This document shows positions 42,745-52,669 of a DNA stretch of 64,000 nucleotides, one piece after another (within the stretch, counting starts at the first letter, position 1; every line of letters begins with the position of its first letter). This DNA comes from Micromonospora cathayae. Lineage in GTDB: Bacteria; Actinomycetota; Actinomycetes; Mycobacteriales; Micromonosporaceae. The stretch is taken from contig NZ_CP118615.1 of assembly GCF_028993575.1 (NCBI RefSeq), positions 5,299,001 to 5,363,000 on the forward strand, in the 5' to 3' direction. A program made the translations under genes and the position numbers. Below the pieces are notes generated by a model. The model was given only the letters and a program-made list of their open reading frames with translations, had not been told where the DNA came from and made no database searches.

Positions 42745-43962
42745 TCACACCACCCGGACCTCGGGCACGTACAGGATCCACCGGCCGCCGGCCGTGCGGA
42801 AGTCCTGTTCCTTCGCCATGATCTCCTCGGCGTGGTTCCAGGCGAACAGCAGCGCGTAGTCCGGGTACGCGGCGGCGAAGTCCTCCGCCGGGCGGACCGG
42901 GATGTGCGCCCCGGGGGTCAGCCGGTGCTGCTTCGCCGGGGTGGTGTCGGCCACGTAGGAGACCAGGTCCGGCCCGATCCCGCAGAAGTTGGTGACGGTG
43001 GCGCTCTTGGCCGTCGCGCCGTAGCCGACCACGGTCCGGCCCTCGGCGCGCAGCTTGCGCAGCAGGGCGACCAGGTCCTCGCGGATCCGGTGCACCGACG
43101 ACGCGAACGCCTCCAGCACGGCCGGCTCGGCCAGCCCCTGGGCGGCCTCCTGGGCCAGCAGCTCGGCCACCGCCGGGGTGGGCTGCCGGGCACCGGTCCG
43201 GGCCAGCGTGTACCGCACCTCGCCACCGTGCACCGGCAGCCGCCGCACGTCCACCACCTCGAACCCGAACCGCGCGGCCATCGCCTGCACGCTGCGCAGC
43301 GAGAACAGGTAGAAGTGCTCGTCGTAGACCTGGTCGAAGGAGGTCTTCGCCACGATGTCGCCGAGGTAGGGGTCCTCGAAGACGAAGATGCCGTTCGGCG
43401 CGAGCAGGGCGTCCACCCCGCGCAGCAGCGAGTCGATGTACGGGATGTGGCAGATGGTGTTCGCCGAGAAGATCACGTCGGCCGGCCCGTCGGCCTCCCG
43501 GACGGCCCGCGCGGTCGACTCCTCGAAGAAGTCGTTGCGGACCCGCACCCCCCGCTCCCGGGCCACCTGCGCCACCCCGCCGGACGGCTCGAAGCCCAGG
43601 TGGCGTACGCCGGCCTCGGCGACCGTCCGCAGCAGCACCCCGTCGTTGCAGCCGATCTCGACCATGAACGGGTCAGCCCCGGTCAGCTCGGTCTCCAGGA
43701 AGTCCAGGGCGGTGCGGGTGAAGTGTTCCCGCATCACCGACGACCCGGACGAGTGGTAGGGGTAGTCCTGGTGGAACATCCGCTCGCGCGGGACCTCCTC
43801 GGTCAACTGGACCATCGTGCACGCCACGCAGCGCCCGACGGCGAGCCGGTAGAAGAACTCCCCGTCGACGTCGGCTGGACGCAGAAACGCGTCGGACAGC
43901 GGCTGGCGACCGAGGTCCAGGAACTCCTCGACCCCACCGCCGCAGATTCGACATTCGGTCAC
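42745..43962 (-). CDS. NDP-hexose 3-C-methyltransferase (TylC3/TcaB9-like)
   Basis: A 405-aa three-part methyltransferase. An N-terminal zinc site has C4, C7, C45 and C48 (CRICGG, CVAC); the signature PYHSSGSSVMREHF (68-81) follows; the SAM site is VEIGCNDGVL; and the C-terminal domain contains VGYGATAKSATVTNF. This layout is that of sugar C-3 methyltransferases, as in TcaB9. GTG 43962 has an AAGGCGG site 9 nt upstream. Adding a methyl branch at C3 of a 3-amino-4-keto sugar gives vancosamine-type sugars. Confidence 0.93.
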   Translation of the reverse strand: MTECRICGGGVEEFLDLGRQPLSDAFLRPADVDGEFFYRLAVGRCVACTMVQLTEEVPRERMFHQDYPYHSSGSSVMREHFTRTALDFLETELTGADPFMVEIGCNDGVLLRTVAEAGVRHLGFEPSGGVAQVARERGVRVRNDFFEESTARAVREADGPADVIFSANTICHIPYIDSLLRGVDALLAPNGIFVFEDPYLGDIVAKTSFDQVYDEHFYLFSLRSVQAMAARFGFEVVDVRRLPVHGGEVRYTLARTGARQPTPAVAELLAQEAAQGLAEPAVLEAFASSVHRIREDLVALLRKLRAEGRTVVGYGATAKSATVTNFCGIGPDLVSYVADTTPAKQHRLTPGAHIPVRPAEDFAAAYPDYALLFAWNHAEEIMAKEQDFRTAGGRWILYVPEVRVV

Positions 43963-44293
43963 CGGCGCATCCGCCTTTCTTCACCGGCCGCTGCCGGCCG
44001 CTCGTGGACCGCACTTCCCGTGCCGGGCCGGGCGTCGTCCCCGTGCCCTGGCACAGCATGTCGTCGGGCCGGACGGCGTCGCATCTCCCAACGTGCGACG
44101 AAGATCGCCGGCGCGGGCGGGCCGCGCCGGCACGCCCACAGACATCGACGGCCCGCAATTCAAAAGACGATCGTGGCGACCCGGCGACGCCATACTGGGG
44201 GTCCGAGCGTCGGCTCCCTCTCCAGGGGCCCGAGGGGACGGCCCGCGCCTGGCCGGGGCGGCCGTCGCTGATCGCCTAGGTGGAAGGACGCCG
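43963..44293. other. Divergent promoter region, no gene
   Basis: These 331 nt separate the minus-strand methyltransferase pair from the plus-strand glycosyltransferase gene. I see no coding frame with a ribosome site, no hairpin and no confident promoter hexamers. Confidence 0.5.
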
Positions 44294-45580
44294 ATGCGGA
44301 TTCTCTTCGTGACCAATCCCTTCCGGTCACACCTGTACATGCAGGTGCCCCTCGCGTGGGCGCTGCGCACCGCGGGCCACGAGGTGTACGTCGCCGGCCC
44401 GCCGGACGTGGCCGACGACATCGTCCGCACCGGGCTGGCCGGCATCGCGATCGGCGAGAGTCTCCGCCTCGAGGAGATGATGGCGCAGGCGGTGCCGGTC
44501 GAGGACCCGAGGGGACCGGCCGACCCGAGGGGCCAGCGCACCGGACGGTCGGTGCAGAGCGACTACGGCTGGGGTGATCCGCACGTCGAGTACGACGACT
44601 ACGTCTCGGGCGTACGGCAGGTGTTCTTCCCGGACTCCACCACCGACGACCTGGTGGCCTTCGCCCGGTCCTGGCGGCCCGACCTGGTGATCGCCGACCC
44701 GACCGCCTTCCCGGCCGTGGTGGCCGCCCGGGCCGTCGGCGCGGCGCACGCCCGGATGCTGTTCGCCACCGACCGGACGGTCCAGCTGCGGCAAGCCTGC
44801 CGGCCCGGGTTCGACACCGCCGGCGACCCGCTGCGTGACTGGCTGGAGCCGATCATGCGGCGGTACGGCCAGGAGTTCGACGAAGCGGCGACGCTCGGCC
44901 AGTGGACCATCTCCCCCATGCCGACCTGGATCTGGCAGCCGGCGGGGGCGCACTACCTGCCGATGCGCAACGTGCCGTTCAACGGCCCCTCGGCCACCCC
45001 GCGGTGGGTGTTCGAGCCGCCGACCCGTCGACGGATCTGCATCACGCTGGGCATCTCGCACCGGGACGCCAAGATCGGCGGCGCGGTGTCGGCGCAGGCG
45101 CTCTTCGACGGGGTGGCCGACCTCGACGTCGAGGTGATCGCGACCCTCAACGCCCAGCAGCTCGACGGGATCACCGACATCCCGGACAACGTCCGCACCG
45201 TCGACTTCGTCCCGTTGAACGCGTTGCTGCCCACCTGCTCGGCGATCGTGCACGAGGGCGGGTCGGGCGGGCTGGCCGCCGCGCTGGAGGCCGGCGTACC
45301 GCAGGTCATCGTGCCCAACGACTTCAAGGTCGAGAAGTGGTGGGGCCCGATCACCATGGCGGACGGGCTGGAGGCGCGCGGCGTCGGGGTGTACGCGGCC
45401 AACGCCGGGCGGCTCACCGCCGACGTGCTGCGCGACGCCCTCAAGCGGGTGCTGGACGACCCGTCGTACGCGGCGAACGCGGCCCGGGTCCGCACCGAGG
45501 TGCAGGCGATGCCGAGCCCGAGCGACATCGTGCCGGTGTTGGAGAAGCTGACGCTCGAGTACCGCGCGCCCCGTCCCTGA
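44294..45580 (+). CDS. Family 1 glycosyltransferase (EryCIII/DesVII-like)
   Basis: A 428-aa GT-B enzyme transferring a dTDP-deoxysugar to an aglycone. The N-terminus MRILFVTNPFRSHLYMQVPLAWALRTAGHEV binds acceptor (quoted in parts: FVTNPFRSHL and PLAWALRTAGHEV), and the donor-binding segment near residue 319 is HEGGSGGLAAALEAGVPQV. SHL and QSDYGWGD-type regions resemble antibiotic GTs that work with a P450-like helper protein; no such helper is in the window. GGAAGG precedes ATG 44294. It is the only glycosyltransferase here. Confidence 0.93.
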   Translation: MRILFVTNPFRSHLYMQVPLAWALRTAGHEVYVAGPPDVADDIVRTGLAGIAIGESLRLEEMMAQAVPVEDPRGPADPRGQRTGRSVQSDYGWGDPHVEYDDYVSGVRQVFFPDSTTDDLVAFARSWRPDLVIADPTAFPAVVAARAVGAAHARMLFATDRTVQLRQACRPGFDTAGDPLRDWLEPIMRRYGQEFDEAATLGQWTISPMPTWIWQPAGAHYLPMRNVPFNGPSATPRWVFEPPTRRRICITLGISHRDAKIGGAVSAQALFDGVADLDVEVIATLNAQQLDGITDIPDNVRTVDFVPLNALLPTCSAIVHEGGSGGLAAALEAGVPQVIVPNDFKVEKWWGPITMADGLEARGVGVYAANAGRLTADVLRDALKRVLDDPSYAANAARVRTEVQAMPSPSDIVPVLEKLTLEYRAPRP

Positions 45581-45990
45581 GTCGGGCGGGCGCGCCGACA
45601 GTCGGACCCGTCCCGGGCGGCGCGGGTGCGGTCGCGTGGGGTTCCCGGTGGGTGAGTCCACCGGGGACCCCACGTCGGCGTCGCGCCCGGCCCGGGGTGA
45701 CCGCCCGGTGAATCTGCCCCGGCACGTTCCGGCGGCCTTCCGTGGGCGGCCGGACGCGCCGGGCGCATCGGCCGGGCCGACTGCGGGACGGCCGGGCCGA
45801 CTGCGGGACGGCCGGGCCGACTGCGGGACGGCCGGGACGAGCGGGCCGGGTGGCGGAACCGCCGGGACGGGAGCCGGCCGGCGCGGCCGGGCGCACCGGC
45901 GGGAGCAGCCCCGGGACGCCTCGACGCCCGCACCCGGACCGCGTCGGCGGGCGGTCGGGTACGGGCGTCGTGGGCGGCCGACGGGGATGA
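45581..45990. other. Intergenic region between convergent genes
   Basis: This 410-nt gap lies between the glycosyltransferase and aminotransferase stops. It contains a 20-bp tandem repeat (45771-45830) and otherwise very GC-rich sequence. I see no gene with a start signal. Confidence 0.55.
45771..45830. repeat. Three exact 20-bp tandem repeats
   Basis: GCCGGGCCGACTGCGGGACG occurs three times head-to-tail (45771, 45791, 45811), with a partial fourth. Intergenic. Confidence 0.92.
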
Positions 45991-47100
45991 TCAGCCGCGG
46001 GCGAGGATCTTGCGCAGGGTGGTGACGACCCGGTCCTGCAGGTCCACCGGCAGCGACGGGTACATCGGCAGGGAGAAGATCTCGTTCGCCGCCGCCTCGG
46101 TCACCGGCAGGTCCCCGGTGGCGTAGCCCAGGTGGGCGAACCCGGTCTGGGTGTGCACCGGCCACGGGTAGCTGATGTTGAAGTGGAAGTCGAACTCCTT
46201 GAGCGCCGCGAGGATCGCGTCCCGCTCGGGGTGCCGCACCACGTACACGTAGTAGACGTGGTCGTTGCCCGGGGCCACCTGCGGCAGCACCAGCCCGGTG
46301 TCGCCCAGCCCCTCGGCGTACCGCTGGGCGACCGCACGCCGGGCGGCGATGTAGTCGTCCAGCCGGCGCAGCTTACGGCGCAGGATCTCGGCGTGCACCT
46401 CGTCCAGCCGGGCGTTGTGCCCCGGCGTGCGGACCACGTAGTAGCGGTCCTCCATGCCGTAGTACCGCAGTCGGCGCAGGTTCTGCTCGACCTCGTCGGT
46501 GGAGGTGATCACCGCCCCGGCGTCGCCGTACGCGCCGAGGACCTTGGTGGGGTAGAACGAGAACGCGCCCGCGTCGCCGACCGTACCGGCCAGCCGGCCC
46601 TCGCGGCGCGCGCCGTGCGCCTGGGCGCAGTCCTCGACGATCTTCAGCCCGTGCTGCCGGGCCAGCCGCTCCAGCGGGGCGAGGTCGACGCACTGGCCGT
46701 ACAGGTGCACCGGGAGCAGGCACCGGGTCCGCTCGGTGATGGCGGCGGCCACCTGGTCGGTGTCCATCAGGTACGTCACCGGGTCGATGTCGACGAAGAC
46801 CGGCGTGGCGCCGACCCCGTCGATGGCCAGCACGGTCGGCGCGGCCGTGTTGGACACGGTGATCACCTCGTCGCCGGGGCCGACGCCGACGGCCTGGAGG
46901 GCGAGCTTGACGGCGTTGGTGCCGTTGTCGACCCCGACGCAGTGCGGCACCCCGTGGTAGCCGGCGAACTCCGCCTCGAAGCCGCGTACGCTCGCGCCGA
47001 GCATGAGCTGACCCGACCGGAAGACGGTGTCGACCGCGTCGAGGATCTCCTCGCGCTCGTTCTCGTACTCCCGCCGGTAGTCCCACACGTAGATCGCCAT
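45991..47100 (-). CDS. DegT/DnrJ/EryC1/StrS sugar aminotransferase
   Basis: A 369-aa PLP enzyme that aminates a keto-sugar nucleotide. The PLP lysine is K186 in [15 protein letters not shown], with EDCAQAHG (D157) holding the cofactor ring and [13 protein letters not shown] binding phosphate. It resembles C-3 aminotransferases such as TylB or EvaB. ATG 47100 is 97 nt after the 2,3-dehydratase stop, in the same operon. In the order dehydratase then aminotransferase, it would place the amino group at C3 of the 2-deoxy-3,4-diketo intermediate. Confidence 0.93.
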   Translation of the reverse strand: MAIYVWDYRREYENEREEILDAVDTVFRSGQLMLGASVRGFEAEFAGYHGVPHCVGVDNGTNAVKLALQAVGVGPGDEVITVSNTAAPTVLAIDGVGATPVFVDIDPVTYLMDTDQVAAAITERTRCLLPVHLYGQCVDLAPLERLARQHGLKIVEDCAQAHGARREGRLAGTVGDAGAFSFYPTKVLGAYGDAGAVITSTDEVEQNLRRLRYYGMEDRYYVVRTPGHNARLDEVHAEILRRKLRRLDDYIAARRAVAQRYAEGLGDTGLVLPQVAPGNDHVYYVYVVRHPERDAILAALKEFDFHFNISYPWPVHTQTGFAHLGYATGDLPVTEAAANEIFSLPMYPSLPVDLQDRVVTTLRKILARG

Positions 47101-47197
47101 CGGTGCCCTCTCGCTCGTGTTCGTCAGGTGGTCGGCTGGTCCGGGACCAGGTTCGGGACGGGGTCCGGGCTCCGCCCTGCCCTGGGCCGGCGGCGGT

Positions 47198-48604
47198 TCA
47201 CAGGCTGTTCAGGCAGAACAGCAGGGTCCTGAGCTCGATGCCGAGGTAGTAGCTGTGCCGTTGCAGCGCCAGCAACTGCCCGACGGTCACCCAGGCGAAG
47301 TCCGGCGGCACCCGCAGCGGGACGTCGTCGCCGGCCTCCACCACGAGGTAGCGGGTCTCGGCGTGCAGGAACCGCCCGCCCTCCTCGGACTGCACCACGT
47401 CGTAGCGGACCCGGTCGCCGGCCGACAGCACGTAGTCGAGGAACTCCGGGCGGCGGTGCGCCGGGGTGTCGGCGTAGTCGGCCATCATGAACCGGACGGT
47501 GGGGCCGAGTTCCACGGTGTCCCGGTAGCCGGGCAGCACCTCGGCGCGGACCAGGGCGTGCAGCCGGCCGCCGATGCGCCGGACCACCAGCGCGGCCAGG
47601 GCCAGGCCGTGCGGCGCCAGCAGCGGCTGCTTCCAGCTGGTCACCTCCCGGGTACGCGCGTGCACCCGCACCCCGACGATGCTGAAGTTCCCGGCCGACT
47701 CGGGGCGGATCCGCTCGGCGTCCCGCCGCCACCCCACCAGCGAGTTCAGCGGCACCAGCCGGGCCGACATCTCGTACTCGCTCTTGCGGCCGGTGAACCA
47801 GCTCAGGAGCTCGGTCATGGTGTGCCGGCCGCCGGACTCCGGGGCGGCGTCGGGCTCCCCCGCGGTGAGCGCGCCCAGCGTGGCCGGTACGGGCAGACAG
47901 CCCAGCGCCGTCCGGGCGTCCATGTTGATCACGTTGCGCCGCCGCAGCAGCCGGTGGATCTGCCCGAGGGTCAGCCAGCAGAAGTCCTCGTGGAGCGGCA
48001 CCCCGTCGGTGACCTCGACCACGATGTTGCGGTTGCGCTTCAGGTGGAACCAGGCGCCCTGTTCGGACTGGAGGATGTCGACCAGGATCCGGCCCCGGCC
48101 CGGGTCGGTGAAGTACTCGACGTACCGGGCCGGCCGGCCCTGGTGCACCCGGGTGTAGTTGCTGGAGGTCGCCTGCACCGTCGGCGACAACTGCACCATG
48201 TCCGCGTTGCCGGGTTCCATCTTCGCCTGGAGCAGAAAGTGCAGGACGCCGTCGAATTCCTTGGCGATGATTCCGAGAATGGCGACGTCCCGCTGCACGA
48301 GAATGGGTTGCCACCACTGGCCGAGGTGCCCGTGGTTGGTGGTGACGTGCATTCCCTCGACCGTGAAGAACCGGCCACTGTAGTGTTCCAGGTTCCCCGT
48401 TCCGGCGGCGAACCGCCAGCCCTGCGGATCGGTCAGTTCGTCCAGGGTGACCAGGACGCTCTCGAAGGGCCGCTGTCGTTTCCCGGCCAGCCAGTCGTCG
48501 ATGTCGGGGCTCACCGGCGACGTGGTCGTCCGGGCCGATTCGGCGATCCGGGCGGCTAGGTCGGCGGGCACGCCGAGGTCGGGCTGATGGAGTCGCGCAG
48601 GCAC
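47198..48604 (-). CDS. NDP-hexose 2,3-dehydratase (TylX3/EvaA-like)
   Basis: A 468-aa enzyme removing water from dTDP-4-keto-6-deoxyglucose, the step that makes 2-deoxysugars. It shows the family's internal duplication: [23 protein letters not shown] in the first half matches [23 protein letters not shown] in the second. I start at GTG 48604, with GGGGAG 7 nt upstream; an in-frame GTG at 48670 adds 22 residues but has no spaced ribosome site. No cofactor motif is expected. It lies upstream of the aminotransferase and divergent from the UGDH-like gene. Confidence 0.94.
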   Translation of the reverse strand: MPARLHQPDLGVPADLAARIAESARTTTSPVSPDIDDWLAGKRQRPFESVLVTLDELTDPQGWRFAAGTGNLEHYSGRFFTVEGMHVTTNHGHLGQWWQPILVQRDVAILGIIAKEFDGVLHFLLQAKMEPGNADMVQLSPTVQATSSNYTRVHQGRPARYVEYFTDPGRGRILVDILQSEQGAWFHLKRNRNIVVEVTDGVPLHEDFCWLTLGQIHRLLRRRNVINMDARTALGCLPVPATLGALTAGEPDAAPESGGRHTMTELLSWFTGRKSEYEMSARLVPLNSLVGWRRDAERIRPESAGNFSIVGVRVHARTREVTSWKQPLLAPHGLALAALVVRRIGGRLHALVRAEVLPGYRDTVELGPTVRFMMADYADTPAHRRPEFLDYVLSAGDRVRYDVVQSEEGGRFLHAETRYLVVEAGDDVPLRVPPDFAWVTVGQLLALQRHSYYLGIELRTLLFCLNSL

Positions 48605-48818
48605 CGGAAGGCTCCCCTGGGAATCGACGGACTGCCGTACATCGTCGTACGTCGAAGTTTGTCGACGCACCTTCCACCGTGCGGTTGATCCAGACCGGAC
48701 GAACCGACCGGCCGGCCGCCCGACAATGGTCAGCGCATGACAGGAGATGCGTCACCGCCGGTGGGGTCGGCAGGCTGATCGTGCGCCACCTGCGTCACAT
48801 AACGGAAGTGGGTGACCC

Positions 48819-50171
48819 ATGAAATTCTTGTCCGAACAGGGCGACAACACCTCGGCTGCGGTAATCGGAATGGGTTACGTCGGGTCGACCGTGGCGGCGG
48901 TCCTCGCCGGTGAGGGCGTCGACGTCGTCGGAATCGACGTCGACCCGACGCTGGTCGCCCAACTGGAGCGGCGGCACTGCCGGTTCAGCGAGCCGGGTCT
49001 GCCCGAGCTGCTCTTCGCCGGCCTCGACTCGGGTCGGCTGCGGGTCACCACCGACTACCGGGCGGTCGCCGACGTGGACGTGGTGATCATCGCCGTGGGT
49101 ACCCCGGTGCGGGACACCACGCTGGTCGACACGTACCTGCGCGGCGCGTGCCGCGAGCTGGCCGACCACCTGCGCCCCGGTCAGCTGGTCATCGTCAAGA
49201 GCACGGTGCCGCCCGGCACGTCCCGGTCCCTGGTCGCCCCGCTGCTGGCCGGCGGTGGCCTGGTGCCCGGCGAGGACTTCGGGCTGGCCTTCTGCCCGGA
49301 GCGGCTCGCCGAGGGACAGGCCCTCCGCGAGCTACGGGAGTTCCCGATCATCGTCGGCGGATGGTGCGCCGACAGCACGGCCGCCGCCGGCGCGTTCTGG
49401 CAGCGGACCATCGGTGCCGAGATCATCCCCTGCGGGTCGCTGGAGAGCGCCGAGGTGATGAAGCTGGCGAGCAACTGGTGGATCGACCACAACATCGCCC
49501 TCGCCAACGAGCTGGCCAAGCTGTGCGGGGCGCTGGACGTCGACGTGCTGGAGGTGGTGAACGCCGCGAACACCATGCGCAAGGGCAGCGGGAACGTCAA
49601 CATCCTGCTGCCCAGCGTCGGCGTGGGCGGGTCGTGCCTGACCAAGGACCCGTGGATGGTGTGGCGGTCGGCCCGCGACCACGGGATCGACCTGGCCACC
49701 GTGCCGGCCGCCCGCCAGGTGAACGACTCGATGCCGGCGTACACGGTGGACCTGATCACCGAGGAGCTGGGCCGGGCCGGGCGGGACCTGGCCGACGCGA
49801 AGGTCGCGGTGCTCGGCGTGGCGTTCAAGAACAACACCGGTGACCTGCGGGCCACCCCGGTGCTGCCGGTGGTGACGAAGCTGCGGCAGGGCGGGGCCGA
49901 GGTGGCGCTGTTCGACCCGCTCGCCGACGCCGCCGAGGTGGAGAAGCTCTTCGGCCTGGCCCCGACGGCGACGGCGCAGGAGGCGCTGGCCGGCGCGGAC
50001 TGCGTGGCGGTGCTGGCGCGGCACGACGTGTTCGACGAGATCGACCTGGTCGCGCTGCGACCGTCCCTCGCGTCGTCCTGCGTGATCGTCGACGGTCGGG
50101 CCTACTATTCGCGCGAGACCATCGACCGGTTCCGGCGGCACGGTTTCGCCTACCGAGGAATCGGGAGGTAA
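48819..50171 (+). CDS. UDP-glucose/GDP-mannose dehydrogenase family protein
   Basis: A 450-aa NAD-dependent four-electron dehydrogenase making a sugar-nucleotide uronate. NAD binds at VIGMGYVGS (15-23); the catalytic cysteine is C273 in GVGGSCLTKDPW; ASNWWIDHNIALANELAKLC is the substrate-binding helix. The cysteine motif differs from the usual GGSCFPKD of UDP-glucose dehydrogenases, so the substrate might be another UDP-sugar. Its stop is 6 nt before a UXS-like gene, suggesting uronate then decarboxylation, as in UDP-pentose formation in some antibiotic clusters. Confidence 0.9.
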   Translation: MKFLSEQGDNTSAAVIGMGYVGSTVAAVLAGEGVDVVGIDVDPTLVAQLERRHCRFSEPGLPELLFAGLDSGRLRVTTDYRAVADVDVVIIAVGTPVRDTTLVDTYLRGACRELADHLRPGQLVIVKSTVPPGTSRSLVAPLLAGGGLVPGEDFGLAFCPERLAEGQALRELREFPIIVGGWCADSTAAAGAFWQRTIGAEIIPCGSLESAEVMKLASNWWIDHNIALANELAKLCGALDVDVLEVVNAANTMRKGSGNVNILLPSVGVGGSCLTKDPWMVWRSARDHGIDLATVPAARQVNDSMPAYTVDLITEELGRAGRDLADAKVAVLGVAFKNNTGDLRATPVLPVVTKLRQGGAEVALFDPLADAAEVEKLFGLAPTATAQEALAGADCVAVLARHDVFDEIDLVALRPSLASSCVIVDGRAYYSRETIDRFRRHGFAYRGIGR

Positions 50172-50177
50172 GGGGTT

Positions 50178-51188
50178 ATGGCACGGGTCGTGGTCACCGG
50201 AGGTTGCGGTTTCCTGGGCAGCCATCTGGTCGACGAACTCGTCCGGCGCGGTGACGAGGTCACCGTCTTCGACGGTGGCGCCCCGCCGCCCGACCAGGCA
50301 CCCTCGTCGGCGGTCCGGTACGTGGCCGGCGACATCCGGTCGGCGGACGAGGTGGCCGAGGTGGTACGGGCCGGGGTGGACACCGTCTACCACCTGGCCG
50401 CGGTCGTCGGGGTGGACCGCTACCTCGACCGGCCGGTCGACGTCATCGACATCAACCTGCTCGGCACCCGCAACGTGCTGGACCTCGCCACCCGGGCGGG
50501 CGCGTCGGTCGTCGTCGCCAGCACCAGCGAGGTGTTCGGGAAGAACCCGGCGGTGCCGTGGCGGGAGGACGACGACCGGGTGCTGGGCAGCACCGCGATC
50601 GACCGCTGGTGCTACTCGTCCAGCAAGGCGCTGGCCGAGCACCTCACCTTCGCCTTCGTCCGGGACCGCGGGCTGCGGGCGGCGATCGTGCGGTACTTCA
50701 ACGTGTACGGTCCCCGGCAGCGGCCGGCGTTCGTGGTCAGCCGGAGCGTCCACCGGGCGTTGAACGGGGAACCGCCGGTGGTGTACGACGACGGCGGCCA
50801 GACCAGGTGCTTCACGTACGTGCAGGACGCGATCGACGCCACGATCACCGTCGGCACCAGCGACCGGGCCCTCGGCGAGTGCTTCAACGTGGGCAGTTCG
50901 GTGGAGACCACGGTGGCCGAGGTCAGCAACCTGGTCGCCGAGCTGACCGGGGTCGGCCCGACCGTCCCGATCGAGACCCGGGAGCTGCTCGGCGAGCGGT
51001 ACCAGGACCTGCGTCGGCGGGTGCCGGACACCCGCAAGATCCAGGAGACGCTGGGCTGGCGGTGCGCGACGGACCTGCGGACCGGGCTCACCAGGACCAT
51101 CGGGTGGGCCCGGGAGAACCCGTGGTGGCTGGCCCAGCCGGACAGCGGCGCCCGGCCGGACAGCGGCCTGGCCGCCACGCCCGCCTGA
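50178..51188 (+). CDS. NAD-dependent sugar-nucleotide epimerase/decarboxylase, UXS-like
   Basis: A 336-aa extended SDR. The NAD loop is GGCGFLGSH (8-16), catalytic Y146-x3-K150 in YSSSK, with VASTSEVFGKNP before it and VRYFNVYGPRQRP after it. The pairing with the preceding dehydrogenase makes UDP-glucuronate decarboxylase (UDP-xylose synthase) the best guess; UDP-sugar 4-epimerase is the alternative. GGGAGG precedes ATG 50178, 6 nt after the upstream stop. The ~15 C-terminal residues are an Ala/Pro-rich extension. Confidence 0.85.
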   Translation: MARVVVTGGCGFLGSHLVDELVRRGDEVTVFDGGAPPPDQAPSSAVRYVAGDIRSADEVAEVVRAGVDTVYHLAAVVGVDRYLDRPVDVIDINLLGTRNVLDLATRAGASVVVASTSEVFGKNPAVPWREDDDRVLGSTAIDRWCYSSSKALAEHLTFAFVRDRGLRAAIVRYFNVYGPRQRPAFVVSRSVHRALNGEPPVVYDDGGQTRCFTYVQDAIDATITVGTSDRALGECFNVGSSVETTVAEVSNLVAELTGVGPTVPIETRELLGERYQDLRRRVPDTRKIQETLGWRCATDLRTGLTRTIGWARENPWWLAQPDSGARPDSGLAATPA

Positions 51189-51390
51189 TCCCGTACGCCC
51201 CTGCGGCGGCGGCCACGCCCTGCCCGGGGCCGGCCGCCGCCGCGGGTGCGTGCGCGGCGGCGGCCGGACCGCCCCACGACCAGCGGGACAGGACCAGCAG
51301 GACAGCCCCACGCGACCAGCGGGACAGCCGCACCGCCAGCGGGACGCCGTCGGGACCGGCCGCACAGGCTCGGGGACCGGCCGGACCGCC

Positions 51391-51954
51391 TCAGGACCGG
51401 TGCGGCGCGAGGTGCAGGGCGGTGATCCCGCACTCGAAGGGTTGCGCGGCGACGAGACGGAACCGTTGGTACGCGCCGAGGTCGGCGAAGACCGGCATGC
51501 CGGCGCCCAGCGCGACCGGATTGACGAACAGGTGCAGCTCGTCGAGGAGTTCCCGGCCGATGAGGTCGGCGACCAACGTGCCGCCACCGTAGGCGATCAG
51601 GTCCCCGCCCGGCCCGGCCTTGAGCCGGTGCACGATCTCGGCGAGGTCACCGCCGGCGACGACGGTGTTCTCCCACGGTGACTCGGTCAGCGTGTTCGAG
51701 ACGACGACCTTCGGCGTTTCGTTGATCTTGTCGATGTCGGCGGCGGGTTCGTTCGCCGGTCGGGCCGCCCAGTGCGGGATGAACCCCTCGGCGAGCCGGC
51801 GACCCAGCACGATGCAGTCGACCGGCTCGGTGATCGCCTTGACGTAGGCGTTGACGTCCTCGGTCCACGGATGCGTCATCCAACTCGTCTCACCGCTCGG
51901 ACTGGCCAGGTAACCGTCGACGCTGGTCTGGACCTGGAGCTTGAACTTACGCAC
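51391..51954 (-). CDS. RibD C-terminal/dihydrofolate-reductase-like protein
   Basis: A 187-aa NADPH-binding reductase fold. The start KFKLQVQTSVDGYLASPSGETSWM and the middle VDCIVLGRRLAEGFIPHW belong to the RibD-C/DHFR family common as single genes in actinomycetes. The end GGGTLVADLIGRELLDELHLFVNPVALGAG is also typical. I start at GTG 51954 because the family N-terminus begins here. It probably is general metabolism, not pathway-specific. It is convergent with the UXS-like gene. Confidence 0.85.
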   Translation of the reverse strand: MRKFKLQVQTSVDGYLASPSGETSWMTHPWTEDVNAYVKAITEPVDCIVLGRRLAEGFIPHWAARPANEPAADIDKINETPKVVVSNTLTESPWENTVVAGGDLAEIVHRLKAGPGGDLIAYGGGTLVADLIGRELLDELHLFVNPVALGAGMPVFADLGAYQRFRLVAAQPFECGITALHLAPHRS

Positions 51955-52669
51955 GACGCACTGATTCCTCTCGGGCTCCGGGGTGGTCTCGAATGTCCTT
52001 CCGACGGTGACGCGGCTGCCGCTGACCGGAGAACCGGCCACCATGCGCCGCTGACCGGGACAACCGGCCGCGACGCCCGGTTCGAGCCGGACCGGCCGTT
52101 TCGCACGCACGGCCGCGCGACCCGGCGACGCCCCCGTCACATACGGCGTGACCTGCCCTGTCGCCAAGCATGAGGGTGCTGGGGAGGGTGCCGCCCGCCC
52201 CTCATCGTCTCAACGAAGAGGGCGTTGTCCGGCGACCGTCCGACGGAGTGTCGACGCCATTTTTCGCGGATTCGGCCGGGCTCCTCCGCCCCTTTCCCGC
52301 CCGATTCCGGAATGCGAATCCGTCGCACGATCGAGCTGCCGGCACGCGGTAGGTTCCGGCTGGTCGTGGTAGTTCGAGTCGGCCGGCGCTCCGAGGGCCG
52401 GACACCGCGAGCCGTCCGGTGCCGGGGTCGCCGCGTACCGCGATTTCCTCGCCCGCGCCGGGGGCAAGGACCGGGTCGAGCGGGCCGGCCGGGCGGCCGG
52501 GCGGCGCGGGCGGCGGCCCGGGACCGGCGTGTCCGGCACGCACGGAGACGCTTCGGCGGAAATTCCTCGCACTGTCTGCCGGTCCGTTGTCGAAAGTGGG
52601 CCGGCCCGATCGTCGGCCTAAGTGGAGACCCCTCCAACCGCAGTGCCAACTGGTTGAAAGGAGAGCCTC
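51955..52669. other. Long intergenic region, no supported gene
   Basis: A 715-nt gap between the divergent reductase and yciI genes. A plus-strand frame around 52410-52610 is open for about 65 codons and reads AYRDFLARAGGKDRVERA in part, but has no start signal and a stop just upstream; it could be a decayed fragment or chance. A short AT-richer patch CATTTTTCGCGG lies at about 52258-52269. Confidence 0.45.

Noticed and set aside
39079..51188. Assignment to a named cluster such as a calicheamicin, tetrocarcin, everninomicin or lemonomycin type
   Set aside because: Parts match each (UXS pair, C-methyl amino sugar, NRPS), but no enediyne, spirotetronate or orthosomycin core gene is in the window, so naming a product would be a guess.
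52410..52610. Possible pseudogene fragment reading AYRDFLARAGG
   Set aside because: No start, a stop just upstream, and too short to assign to a family; kept only as a remark on the intergenic region.
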